Shown here piece after piece: positions 24,099 through 33,000 of a stretch of DNA of 64,000 nucleotides (position 1 is the first letter of the stretch; each line of letters starts with the position of its first letter). The translations under genes were made by a program, and so were the position numbers. The stretch covers positions 62,001-126,000 of the forward strand of contig JAJQBX010000025.1 in NCBI GenBank assembly GCA_021203065.1, in the 5' to 3' direction. The notes under the pieces were generated by a model, which was given only the letters and a program-made list of their open reading frames with translations, had not been told where the DNA came from and ran no database searches. This DNA is from Oscillospiraceae bacterium. GTDB lineage: Bacteria; Bacillota; Clostridia; Oscillospirales; Ruminococcaceae.

Positions 24099-24728
24099 AT
24101 GGAAGGCAGAGCAAAAATTATCGAATCGAGAAAGAATCGTAAGATCAAAATCAGCATAATTCCCGGGCATTTTGCCACAAACCACTCGCACATCAACAAC
24201 TATATCGATATGACGAAGATCAAGACCAGCCACATGATGGCTAAGGACGCAGCAGCCCAGATTGCGGCTACCTACTCCTCAACCCCCATCGACACCATCA
24301 TCTGCATGGAGGGAACTGAGATGCTTGGCGCATTCTTGGCTGAGAGCCTCGCTTCGGGAGGCATCAACCGTGACGAGGACGTCGCTGTCATCACCCCCGA
24401 GCTCAATTCGAACGGTCAGCTCATCTTCCGTGACAATATCCAGAAGATGATATGGGGCAAGAAGGTTCTTCTTCTCATCTCGTCTGTTTCGACCGGCAAG
24501 ACCATCAACAAGGCTTTGGAGTGCCTTAACTACTACAGCGGCGAGCTGGTTGCAATCGCCTCCATCTTCTCCGCAATCACTGAGTCGAACGGAATCGCTG
24601 TCCACAGCGTCTTCACCCCCGACGACATCCCCGGCTACCAGACATTCGTCCAGCGTGAGTGCCCGATGTGTCAGGCGGGGCAGAAGGTTGACGCCATCGT
24701 CAACAGCTTCGGCTATTCAAAAATCTGA
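24099..24728 (+). CDS. phosphoribosyltransferase family protein (OPRT-like)
   Basis: 209 residues. A type I PRTase core is suggested by the strand-loop [18 protein letters not shown] and by [14 protein letters not shown], which occupies the place of the PRPP-binding loop with Ser/Ser instead of the usual acidic pair (as in VVDDVxTTGGT). That loss makes its activity uncertain. A Cys pair CPMC near the C-terminus (about residues 188-191) is unusual and could bind a metal. It has its own promoter and AGGAGG and stands just upstream of pheST. Confidence 0.6.
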   Translation: MEGRAKIIESRKNRKIKISIIPGHFATNHSHINNYIDMTKIKTSHMMAKDAAAQIAATYSSTPIDTIICMEGTEMLGAFLAESLASGGINRDEDVAVITPELNSNGQLIFRDNIQKMIWGKKVLLLISSVSTGKTINKALECLNYYSGELVAIASIFSAITESNGIAVHSVFTPDDIPGYQTFVQRECPMCQAGQKVDAIVNSFGYSKI

Positions 24729-24735
24729 TTTTCTT

Positions 24736-24764
24736 AAGAAGAGGGCGGAAACGTCCTCTTTGTG
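24736..24764 (+). terminator. weak hairpin terminator between the PRTase gene and pheS
   Basis: AAGAGGGCG pairs with CGTCCTCTT around GAAA, with only a short T stretch after it. Direct repeats GTATATATTCG at 24791-24801 and 24805-24815 follow upstream of pheS. Confidence 0.5.
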
Positions 24765-24826
24765 GGACAGGCAATTTTTATTGTCACGCCGTATATATTC
24801 GGTCGTATATATTCGTTAGAAAGGAT

Positions 24827-25858
24827 ATGAACCATATGATCAGTAATGACCTTCAAGACATTGAAAGACGGGCGAAAGAGGAGCTCGAGAGAGACCAGAG
24901 TGCCGCAGAACTTGAAAATCTTCGTGTCAGATTTTTAGGAAAAAAGGGCGAACTCACTGCAATCTTAAAGCAGATGTCAACGCTTCCCCCGGAGGAAAGA
25001 CCGGTTGTCGGACAGCTTGCAAACAGAATTCGTGCCAATATTGAGCAGGCTATATCGGCAAGAGGCGCAGAAATCCTCGCCATCTCCGCCGCAAAGAAGC
25101 TCTACGACGAAAAGCTTGACGTAACTCTTCCCGGACATCACCACGATTTGGGGAATCTTCACCCCATCAACTCAGTTTTGCACGAGGTTGAGGAGATATT
25201 CCTTGGCATGGGCTTCTCCATTGCCGAAGGACCTGAGGTCGAGTATGATTATTATAATTTCGAGGCTCTCAATCTTCCTCCGGATCACCCTGCAAGAGAC
25301 ACTCAGGACACTTTCTATATTTCGGATAAGGTGCTGCTTCGAACCCAGACCTCTGCTATTCAGATCAGAGTTATGGAGAACCATAAGCCCCCGATAAGGG
25401 TTATTGCATCAGGAAGAGTTTACCGCTCCGACGCCGTCGACGCCACCCACTCCCCGATATTCAATCAGGTTGAGGCTCTGGTAGTTGACAAGGGAATCAC
25501 GATGGGCGACCTTATCGGCACACTTGAACTGATGATGAAGCGTCTTTATGGCGAGGACGCAAAGATAAGACTCCGTCCACACCACTTCCCGTTCACCGAG
25601 CCGTCGGCTGAGGTTGACATCCAGTGCTTCAACTGCGGCGGCAAGGGCTGCAGCATGTGCAAGGGTGAGGGCTATGTTGAGCTCTTGGGAGCAGGAATGG
25701 TTCACCCGAAGGTCTTGGAGACCTGCGGCATCGATTCAACCGTCTACTCCGGCTTTGCATTCGGCTTGGGACTTGAAAGAATCGCAATGCGCAAGTATGG
25801 AATCAACGACATGAGGCTTCTTTACGAGAATGACCTGAGATTCCTTGAGCAGTTCTGA
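24827..25858 (+). CDS. pheS: phenylalanyl-tRNA synthetase alpha subunit
   Basis: 343 residues. An N-terminal coiled coil (residues 5-100) precedes the class II catalytic core with [12 protein letters not shown], motif 2 ([12 protein letters not shown]), the [10 protein letters not shown] strand and motif 3 [13 protein letters not shown]. It pairs with PheT as an alpha2-beta2 enzyme charging tRNA-Phe. ATGs at 24827 and 24836 are both possible; AAAGG is close to the first. pheT follows directly. Confidence 0.97.
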   Translation: MNHMISNDLQDIERRAKEELERDQSAAELENLRVRFLGKKGELTAILKQMSTLPPEERPVVGQLANRIRANIEQAISARGAEILAISAAKKLYDEKLDVTLPGHHHDLGNLHPINSVLHEVEEIFLGMGFSIAEGPEVEYDYYNFEALNLPPDHPARDTQDTFYISDKVLLRTQTSAIQIRVMENHKPPIRVIASGRVYRSDAVDATHSPIFNQVEALVVDKGITMGDLIGTLELMMKRLYGEDAKIRLRPHHFPFTEPSAEVDIQCFNCGGKGCSMCKGEGYVELLGAGMVHPKVLETCGIDSTVYSGFAFGLGLERIAMRKYGINDMRLLYENDLRFLEQF

Positions 25859-25871
25859 GGAGGGCGAGAGT

Positions 25872-28262
25872 ATGGATTTATCAATGAAATGGCTCCACGA
25901 TTATGTGGACATAGATGAGCCGATAAAGGACTTCTGCTACGACATGACCATGACCGGTCAGAAGGTCGAGGGCTACGAAGAAGAGGGCTCAAAGATAACA
26001 AACACCGTTGTCGGAAAGATTCTTTCAAAGGGCAAGCATGAGAACGCCGATGCACTCTTCGTTTGCTCTGTCGATATAGGCAAAGAAGAGCCGGTGCAGA
26101 TTGTCACCAATGCAGTCAACGTCAAGGAGGGCGACCTTGTCCCCGTTGCACTTGACGGTGCAAGCCTCCCCGAGGGCAAAATCAAAAAGGGCAAGATAAG
26201 AGGCGTCGAGAGCTACGGAATGTTCTGCGGACTCGATACCTTGGGACTTACCACCCACGATTTCCCCTATGCCGACCCTGATGGAGTATTCGTAATCGAA
26301 GAGGACTGCAAGCCGGGCGACGACATTCATTCTGCCATCGGTCTTGACGACACCACTGTTGAATTCGAAATCACCTCGAATCGTGCCGATTGCCTTTCCG
26401 TTTTGGGACTTGCAAGAGAAGCGGCTGCTACCTTCAACAAGCCTTTCAACTACAAGTATCCCGAATATAAGGGCGTTGAGGACGATATAAACAAGTATCT
26501 CGACGTTAAGGTTGAGAACACCGAGCTTTGCCACCGTTACATCGGCGGAGTTGTAAAGAATATAAGAATCGCTCCGTCTCCGAGATGGCTTCGTGAGAGA
26601 CTCAGAGCGAGCGGAGTAAGACCGATAAACAACCTTGTCGACATCACAAACTATGTCATGCTCGAATACGGTCAGCCGATGCACGCTTTCGATATTAAAT
26701 ACCTCGAGGGCGGGAAGATTCGTGTCAGAAACGCCGTTTCCGGCGAGAGCATCACAACCCTTGACGGCGTTGTGAGAGAGCTTTCCCCTGAAATGCTCGT
26801 AATTGCCGACGAGAAGAAGCCTGTAGCCGTTGCCGGAGTCATGGGCGGCGAATACAGTGGAATCATGGACGACACCGAAACGGTCGTCTTCGAATCTGCA
26901 TGCTTCGACGGAGCATCGGTAAGAAGAACCGCAAAGAAGCTGGGAATGAGAACCGAGTCGAGTGCCCGTTTTGAAAAGGGTCTTGACGCTCACGGCTGTA
27001 TGCCGGCAATTCTTCGGGCGTTTGAACTCTGCGAGCTCCTTGACTGCGGCGACCCGATCAATGAAGTGATCGACTGCGACTACAACACCAAGCCTCAGGC
27101 GACAGTTCCTTTTGATCCCGACTGGACAAACAGGTTCTTGGGAACTAATATCCCCGCTGAGGACATGATAAAGTATCTTGAAAAGCTCGATTTCGAGGTC
27201 AAGGACGGAATCATCTACTCTCCGTCGTTCAGAATCGACATCGAATCAAAGGCTGATATTGCTGAGGAAATCGCCCGCTTCTACGGCTACAACAACATCC
27301 CCGGAACTATCATCAAGGGCGTCGCCGATGCCCAGAGAACTCCGAAGCAGAAGCTTGTTCTGAACGTCGAGAACGCCTGCACGGCTCTTGGCTTCAACCA
27401 GATCAATACTTTTGCGTTCATCTCACCGAAGTACTATGACAAGATCATGCTCCCCGAGAGCTCGAAGCTCCGCAAGTGCGTCGTCATCACAAATCCTCTT
27501 GGCGAGGACACCTCGGTTATGCGCACGACCATAATGCCCTCGATGTGCGAGACTCTTGCCCGCAACTTCAACTACCGCAATCCGAAAGCCAAGCTTTTCG
27601 AGATAGGAAACGAATATCTCCCGACCGGCAATATCGACGAGCTCCCAAGTGAGCCCTTGAGACTCGCTCTTGGAATGTACGGCGGAAACTGCGACTTCTA
27701 TGACATCAAGGGCGCAGTGGAGGACCTCATGTCGAGCTTAGGCTACGATAACTGCGAGTATACAGCTCCCGATGCCGACTGCATCTTTGACGAGGTAACC
27801 GCTTTCCATCCGGGACGTGTTGCCGTCATGACCTATGAGGGCAGGCAGCTTGCAATATTGGGCGAGCTCCACCCGATGGTGCTTTCTAACTATGGCATCG
27901 ACACAAGGACATACTTTGCGAAAGTAAACATCACCGAGCTTCTTGAAATAGCTGCTCCCGAAAAGACCTACAAGCCGCTTCCGAAGTATCCTGCAATCTC
28001 AAGAGACGTAGCTCTTGTCTGCGACGACGAAATACCTGTCGCAAGCCTTGAGAAGATGATAGCCACCGCTGTCGGCTCGAACCTCGAGAAGATAACGCTC
28101 TTCGACGTCTACAAGGGCAAGCAGATTCTTTCCGGAAAGAAGTCGGTTGCGTTCTCGATAGTCATGCGTTCGCACGACGGAACCCTCACCGACGAGCAGG
28201 CTGACGCCGCCCTCAAGCGTGTCAGAAAGGCTCTTGCCACCATCGGTGCAGAGATAAGATAA
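25872..28262 (+). CDS. pheT: phenylalanyl-tRNA synthetase beta subunit
   Basis: 796 residues, full length. Domains in order: B1 start with an OB-fold tRNA-binding domain (VGKILSKGKHENADAL around 45-60), B3/B4 editing site region (HRYIGGVVKNIRI), B5 DNA-binding-like fold (KLGMRTESSARFEKGLD precedes it), a class II-like core without activity and a C-terminal anticodon-binding ferredoxin-like domain (PKYPAISRDVALV). The ATG at 25872 follows GAGGAGGGCG, 14 bp after the pheS stop. Confidence 0.97.
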   Translation: MDLSMKWLHDYVDIDEPIKDFCYDMTMTGQKVEGYEEEGSKITNTVVGKILSKGKHENADALFVCSVDIGKEEPVQIVTNAVNVKEGDLVPVALDGASLPEGKIKKGKIRGVESYGMFCGLDTLGLTTHDFPYADPDGVFVIEEDCKPGDDIHSAIGLDDTTVEFEITSNRADCLSVLGLAREAAATFNKPFNYKYPEYKGVEDDINKYLDVKVENTELCHRYIGGVVKNIRIAPSPRWLRERLRASGVRPINNLVDITNYVMLEYGQPMHAFDIKYLEGGKIRVRNAVSGESITTLDGVVRELSPEMLVIADEKKPVAVAGVMGGEYSGIMDDTETVVFESACFDGASVRRTAKKLGMRTESSARFEKGLDAHGCMPAILRAFELCELLDCGDPINEVIDCDYNTKPQATVPFDPDWTNRFLGTNIPAEDMIKYLEKLDFEVKDGIIYSPSFRIDIESKADIAEEIARFYGYNNIPGTIIKGVADAQRTPKQKLVLNVENACTALGFNQINTFAFISPKYYDKIMLPESSKLRKCVVITNPLGEDTSVMRTTIMPSMCETLARNFNYRNPKAKLFEIGNEYLPTGNIDELPSEPLRLALGMYGGNCDFYDIKGAVEDLMSSLGYDNCEYTAPDADCIFDEVTAFHPGRVAVMTYEGRQLAILGELHPMVLSNYGIDTRTYFAKVNITELLEIAAPEKTYKPLPKYPAISRDVALVCDDEIPVASLEKMIATAVGSNLEKITLFDVYKGKQILSGKKSVAFSIVMRSHDGTLTDEQADAALKRVRKALATIGAEIR

Positions 28263-28272
28263 TAGGCTCTTA

Positions 28273-28312
28273 CATTGCCACTGGGAGGAAAACCTCTCCC
28301 GGTGGCAATTTT
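28273..28312 (+). terminator. terminator after pheT
   Basis: ATTGCCACTGGGAG pairs with CTCCCGGTGGCAAT and is followed by TTTTG. Confidence 0.85.
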
Positions 28313-28379
28313 GCACTCCGCAAACCCGCTTCGCAAGCCGATTTTCAGGAAAAATTCTTAAAATAATTGGCTTTTGCTC

Positions 28380-28408
28380 TTGCTATTTTCTCTCAAAAGG
28401 GTTATAAT
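28380..28408 (+). promoter_or_regulatory. promoter of ireB
   Basis: TTGCTA (28380-28385), 17-bp spacer, TATAAT (28403-28408). Confidence 0.65.
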
Positions 28409-28457
28409 AGAGTCATCGTTTTGTGGAAGACGAAAAATTTTGAAGGAGTTGACCCAC

Positions 28458-28703
28458 ATGCATGACCAGACTATGACATTCTCTGTGAAACAGGATCGTA
28501 AAGACGAGATTAAGAACACTCTCAACATCGTGTATGAGGCACTTCTTGAAAAGGGCTATAATCCCGTCAATCAGATTGTCGGCTATATTCTATCCGAAGA
28601 CCCGACCTATATAACCACCTACAACAACGCAAGAAGCCTCATCCGCCACATCGACAGGGATGAACTTCTGCAGGAAATGGTCAAGAGCTATCTGAATTCA
28701 TAA
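28458..28703 (+). CDS. ireB: IreB family regulatory protein (UPF0297)
   Basis: 81 residues, exactly the family size. The pattern [43 protein letters not shown] is diagnostic when read in pieces: EALxEKGYNPxNQxVGYxxSxDP. In Enterococcus the protein is phosphorylated by the IreK kinase and affects cephalosporin resistance. The ATG at 28458 is preceded by AAGGAG. In most Firmicutes it neighbours yrrK and alaS; here it stands alone between two terminators. Confidence 0.93.
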   Translation: MHDQTMTFSVKQDRKDEIKNTLNIVYEALLEKGYNPVNQIVGYILSEDPTYITTYNNARSLIRHIDRDELLQEMVKSYLNS

Positions 28704-28717
28704 AGTCAAGTCAACAT

Positions 28718-28750
28718 AAGACCGTACCGGATTTGGTGCGGTCTTTTTTT
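28718..28750 (+). terminator. terminator after ireB
   Basis: AAGACCGTACC pairs with GGTGCGGTCTT and runs into a stretch of T residues. Confidence 0.93.
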
Positions 28751-28765
28751 GTAATAATTCTGTAG

Positions 28766-28794
28766 TTGAATTTTCGTGTCGAATTTTGTAGAAT
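28766..28794 (+). promoter_or_regulatory. promoter of the deacetylase gene
   Basis: TTGAAT (28766-28771), 17-bp spacer, TAGAAT (28789-28794). Confidence 0.6.
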
Positions 28795-28885
28795 GGTAAT
28801 AGAAGAATCTGCCGATCATATTTCGGCTCGCATGAGAGATATTATTTTTGCGGTAAAACGCAAATAAGAACAGGAGGGAACGATA

Positions 28886-29878
28886 TTGAGAAAAGCTAAA
28901 ATGACAGCATTTCTGACGGCTTGCGCACTTATGATGGGACTTTTAGCCGGCTGTGCTGAGATAACAGACGGATATTACTCTGACGGCACAGAGGCGACCA
29001 CTTCCCAGACGGAAGCGACGACCCCGGCAACAACCACCACCGAAGCCACAACCACGGAAATCACCACATCGGAGGTTACGACAGAAGAAACCACCACAGT
29101 TCCCGAGGAGACTGAGCCTGAGGAGTCAACTTCAATAAGCGATGTCGAAGAGCTGGTAGAGCCGATAGCGAGCGAGCCCCAGTGGGACTACTCCACACTC
29201 TCCACCGAGAGTAACGGCTACGGTCAGGGCGTCCGGTTTGACGACCTCAACCGCCCGAAGGGAGCTCTTAACTTCAACGAGGCTTATGGGCAATATAACG
29301 CCGAAGCGATTCAGGACACCGAGGAGCAGGTCATCATGCTGACTTTCGACGAGGGCTATGAGAACGGCTACACTGCGACAATCCTTGACACCCTTGCGGA
29401 AAAGGGCGTGAAAGCCGTCTTCTTCGTCACCTATGATTACGTTTCGAGAAACCCCGAATTGGTTCAGCGGATGATTGACGAGGGTCACACAGTCGGAAGC
29501 CATTCGTGGCATCACTACTCGATGCCGGAGCTGACTGTCGAGGAGATGACCGAGGAGATCATGTATCTTCACGACTACATGATCGAGAATTTCGGCATCC
29601 AGATGACCCTTTTCCGCCCACCCAAGGGCGAATACAGCGAGCAAAGCCTTGCCGTAACGGCTGACCTCGGCTATGAAACCGTCCTCTGGAGCTTCGCCTA
29701 CGCCGACTGGGACACCGACGCCCAGCCCGACCCGGAGGAATCGCTCCAGAAGCTTATAGACCGCCTCCACCCCGGAGCGATCTATCTTCTCCACGCCGTA
29801 TCTGAGACCAACACAGCAATTCTTGGAGATTTTATAGATGCGGCACTGGCGGAGGGATATACTTTCGTTACAGAGTAA
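28886..29878 (+). CDS. PdaA-like polysaccharide deacetylase, lipoprotein
   Basis: 330 residues. The start is TTG, with AGGAGGGAA in front, and is followed by a lipoprotein signal with lipobox LAGC near residue 23. A long Thr/Glu-rich linker (residues 32-85) leads to a NodB deacetylase domain: motif 1 LTFDEGYENGY, motif 2 HTVGSHSWHH (metal histidines), motif 3 FRPPKGEYS and a late LLHAV. TFDEGYENGY is the form found in PdaA, which deacetylates N-acetylmuramic acid to make muramic delta-lactam in spore cortex. Lipid anchoring with a wall-spanning linker differs from the usual short PdaA and suggests a surface enzyme on peptidoglycan. Confidence 0.87.
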   Translation: MRKAKMTAFLTACALMMGLLAGCAEITDGYYSDGTEATTSQTEATTPATTTTEATTTEITTSEVTTEETTTVPEETEPEESTSISDVEELVEPIASEPQWDYSTLSTESNGYGQGVRFDDLNRPKGALNFNEAYGQYNAEAIQDTEEQVIMLTFDEGYENGYTATILDTLAEKGVKAVFFVTYDYVSRNPELVQRMIDEGHTVGSHSWHHYSMPELTVEEMTEEIMYLHDYMIENFGIQMTLFRPPKGEYSEQSLAVTADLGYETVLWSFAYADWDTDAQPDPEESLQKLIDRLHPGAIYLLHAVSETNTAILGDFIDAALAEGYTFVTE

Positions 29879-29882
29879 GTAG

Positions 29883-29901
29883 GGGCGGATATTATCCGCC
29901 C
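29883..29901. repeat. perfect inverted repeat after the deacetylase gene
   Basis: GGGCGGAT-ATT-ATCCGCCC, an 8-bp stem with a 3-base loop directly after the stop codon; copy E of the palindromic family follows. Confidence 0.7.
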
Positions 29902-29932
29902 GAAAACCTTTCGGCAATCCGCCCGCCCCAAC

Positions 29933-29978
29933 GGCTCCCTCTTTGGGGGAGCTGTCGGCGAAGCCGACTGAGAGGGCG
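29933..29978. repeat. palindromic two-hairpin repeat, copy E
   Basis: GGCTCCCTCTTTGGGGGAGC, then TCGGC-GAA-GCCGA, then CTGAGAGGG. It lies between the deacetylase gene and the surface protein gene. Confidence 0.85.
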
Positions 29979-29989
29979 CACGAAGTGCG

Positions 29990-30022
29990 AAAAAGCCCCA
30001 CCCATCAAGGTGAGGCTTTTGT
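29990..30022. terminator. bidirectional terminator between the deacetylase and surface protein genes
   Basis: AAAAGCCCCACC pairs with GGTGAGGCTTTT; the T run on the minus strand follows the surface protein stop at 30033. Confidence 0.85.
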
Positions 30023-30032
30023 TATGCCCGGA

Positions 30033-33000
30033 TTATTTCTTCTTTCCAAGAACCACAGCCGCCAGAGCTAATGCCAGTGGCATTGCTGTCAGGACTATGC
30101 CGGTGGTTGGGTTGGAATCTGCTTCCGGCTCGGGGTCGGAAACTTCAAGGGTTTCCGTCTCGTCCGGCTCAGCTTCGATGTCGGTTTCTTCGATCGGTTC
30201 ATCGATAACAACCGTCTCCTCGGTGACTGTTTCTGAAACCGCCACGAGGTTGTCAATCGCCGTGTTGATTGCTTCCGCATAGGCGTTGACCGCATTCTGA
30301 TTAAGGACATTCAGATTCCACTGCACTGCATTTATCGCCGCAGTGACTGCTGAGAAATCAACATAGTCGCTTGCATTGAGGGCATTTGCTCTTGCAATTG
30401 CCTCGGTGACCGCCGCATAGTTTGCCTGAACTGTGAGGAGGCTCTTTCCGGTTACCTTCTGGTCGGTGTAGGTGACGCCGTTAAAGGTGACCGTTGCCGT
30501 CCTTGTGACAACTCCCAAGCGGTTTACAGAGGTGACCAGTACATCGAGGCTACTGCTGTCTACAGTATATCCGCAAGAGCAGGTGAGCGTAGCCGTCGCT
30601 GAATTCAGGTCGTCAGCCCAAGTGAATGTTGCGGTGTATGTGTGAGGTGTAGCGGTGTATGTTGCCGTGTAGGTGATGTTTCCGTAGGAATACGACTCTT
30701 CTGTCCAGCCTGCAAATGTGTATTCATACTGGTCGTCAGAAGCCTTTGTAGGATCAGTACCATGGCTCACCGTCTCGCTCTTTTCTACAACAGCAGTCCT
30801 GAGCTCGGTGGAATCTTCATCATACCAAGTCACGGTGATGGTCTCAACCGGATCAGAGCAGTATGTTACGCTGTCATATACGACAGAGGCAACGTAAATG
30901 CCGCTAATGTTGGTTACATTTACAGTCAGGTTATCCGTAACGACTTCTCCGCAGGAGCACTTGAGCTCAACCGTCGCCGTTGCATAATTCTCGCCCCAAG
31001 TGAACGTAGCCGTGTAGGTGTGTCCGGTAGCCGGGATCGTCTCTGTATAGGAGTCGCCGCAAACCGTGCAGGTGTAGGTCATCTCGCCGTCTTCAGTGCA
31101 GGTAGCTACTGTTGTAACCGTGCCTTCGTCCCAAGTGTGCCCGGTAGCAGGAATAGTTTCACCGCTTTGTATAGTTTCGCCGCACACGGTGCAGACCGTG
31201 TCGCCGGTGTAGCCGTCTTCGGTGCAGGTGGCAGCCTTGGCGTTCTGGAGCTCGGTGGTGTGACCGGTAGCAGGAATAACGACTTCCTGCGTGTCGGTAT
31301 AAGTCAGCCCGTTAAATGTAACCGTTGCAGTATAGGTGGTCTTGCCATCGGCAGTGCAGGTGGCATTATCGGTATCGGTTGTGATTTGGGCGGTTTCTGT
31401 CACCACATGACTGCTATCATTCGCACAGGTGAATGTCGCCGTGCAGGTGCTGTAGTCGGTAGCCCAAGTCCATGCGGGAGATCTGTAGGAGTGCCCGGTA
31501 GCCGCTAAAGTTACCGCCTCTCTTGAAAGCTCTTCGCCGCAGACTGAGCAGTAGACAACCAAGTCATACGAGCCAGCCGTCGTGCAGGTCGCTGCAACCT
31601 CGTTTTCAACTTCCGGTGAGCCATTCGTGTGCCCGGTAGCCGGAATCGTCTCTGTGTAGGAGTCGCCGCACTCGGTGCAGGTGTAAGTCATGACGCCATC
31701 CTCAGTACAGGTGGCTTCTGTGGTGACTTCGGAGGTGTAGGTGTGGGTGTGGGTGACTACGGCTGTGGTGCTTATCAGGACGTAGTCATAGCTCGACCAA
31801 GCGGAATTTGTGATGGTCGTCTGTGACGAATAGGTCGTCGGTGTGCCGGTCTTGCTTAGCTTGACGCTCATCGTCGTGCCGGAGGAGGGACTCAGCACAA
31901 ACGAGTACTCCGTCGAGTCATTCGCCGCAGCGATTGCAATGCCGTTGATGGTGAAATCAGGAGAGGAAGAATAATTCTTGAGCACCACTGTAGCCTCAAC
32001 ATTGGAGTCGATGACGGTGATGTTACCGCTTTTTGCACGGATCGCATAGACATCATATTCCCACCATTCGGGGACCTTATCTTCATCGTCAGTGCCTGCA
32101 GGGTATGTGCCGGTATCTAAGTTGGTGATAGTCGATGTCACGTTGCTTTCGGAAATCGTTATAGCACCCTTTACCCAGATAGCATCCTCAGCATACTTGC
32201 CTTCACCGGTTGTCGTTACGGTGCTGCCATCCTCGATTATGAGGTCGCCGTCGGAATCCAATATACTCCACACGCTGTTGCCGCTGGATGTTAAGGTAAC
32301 GGTGCTGTTTGTGATGGTAATGTCGTCGGATGCAGCGATTACACCATCGACGGCACCATTGCCGGCATCAACAGTGGCAGTAATGGTGCTGTTTGTGATG
32401 GTGATTGTCCCATTTGTTGCGTCTATACAGCATGCATTGCCAGCTTCGTCGACTGAAACTGTGTTGTCTATAGTGACAGTTGCTTCTATGGTGCTGTCGG
32501 TTATAGTTATGTTGCCGCCGAAGCTGCCGCCGGAGTGGATAGCAACGCAGCTGTCTGTAGCGTCCGTGCATTCCATAATGAGGGTGCTTCCGATGATATT
32601 GACGTCGCCAACTGAGGAAATCGCCGATCCATATGGAGCAGTAATAGTCAGCTTGCAGTCATTGAGGGTTATATCTCTTCTGAAATTGTAATTATAGTTG
32701 TAGAGTCCGACTGTGTACGAGCTATTGCTTACGTCGAGATCCAGAATCAGTTCTCCGTTCTGAACAGTGAAGTTGTATTGGCAGTAGATGCCATAAGCTC
32801 CGCCGGAAAGGGTGGATTTTGTGTCGCAGAGGTCGACAGTCAGTTCATAGCTTCCTCCCTTTATGAGGCTGAATTCTGAGGCAGTTCCTGTATACGTATA
32901 TTCAAACGCATTCAGATAGAGCACGCCGCCGCTGTAGTAGGCATAGCCGGAGGTGGGGAGATTTTCGTTCGAGGAGGTTTCGCCATCGGTGGTGTAGTAG

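Noticed and set aside
26025..26993. 322-codon open frame antisense to pheT
   Set aside because: pheT is unambiguous; the antisense frame has no motifs.
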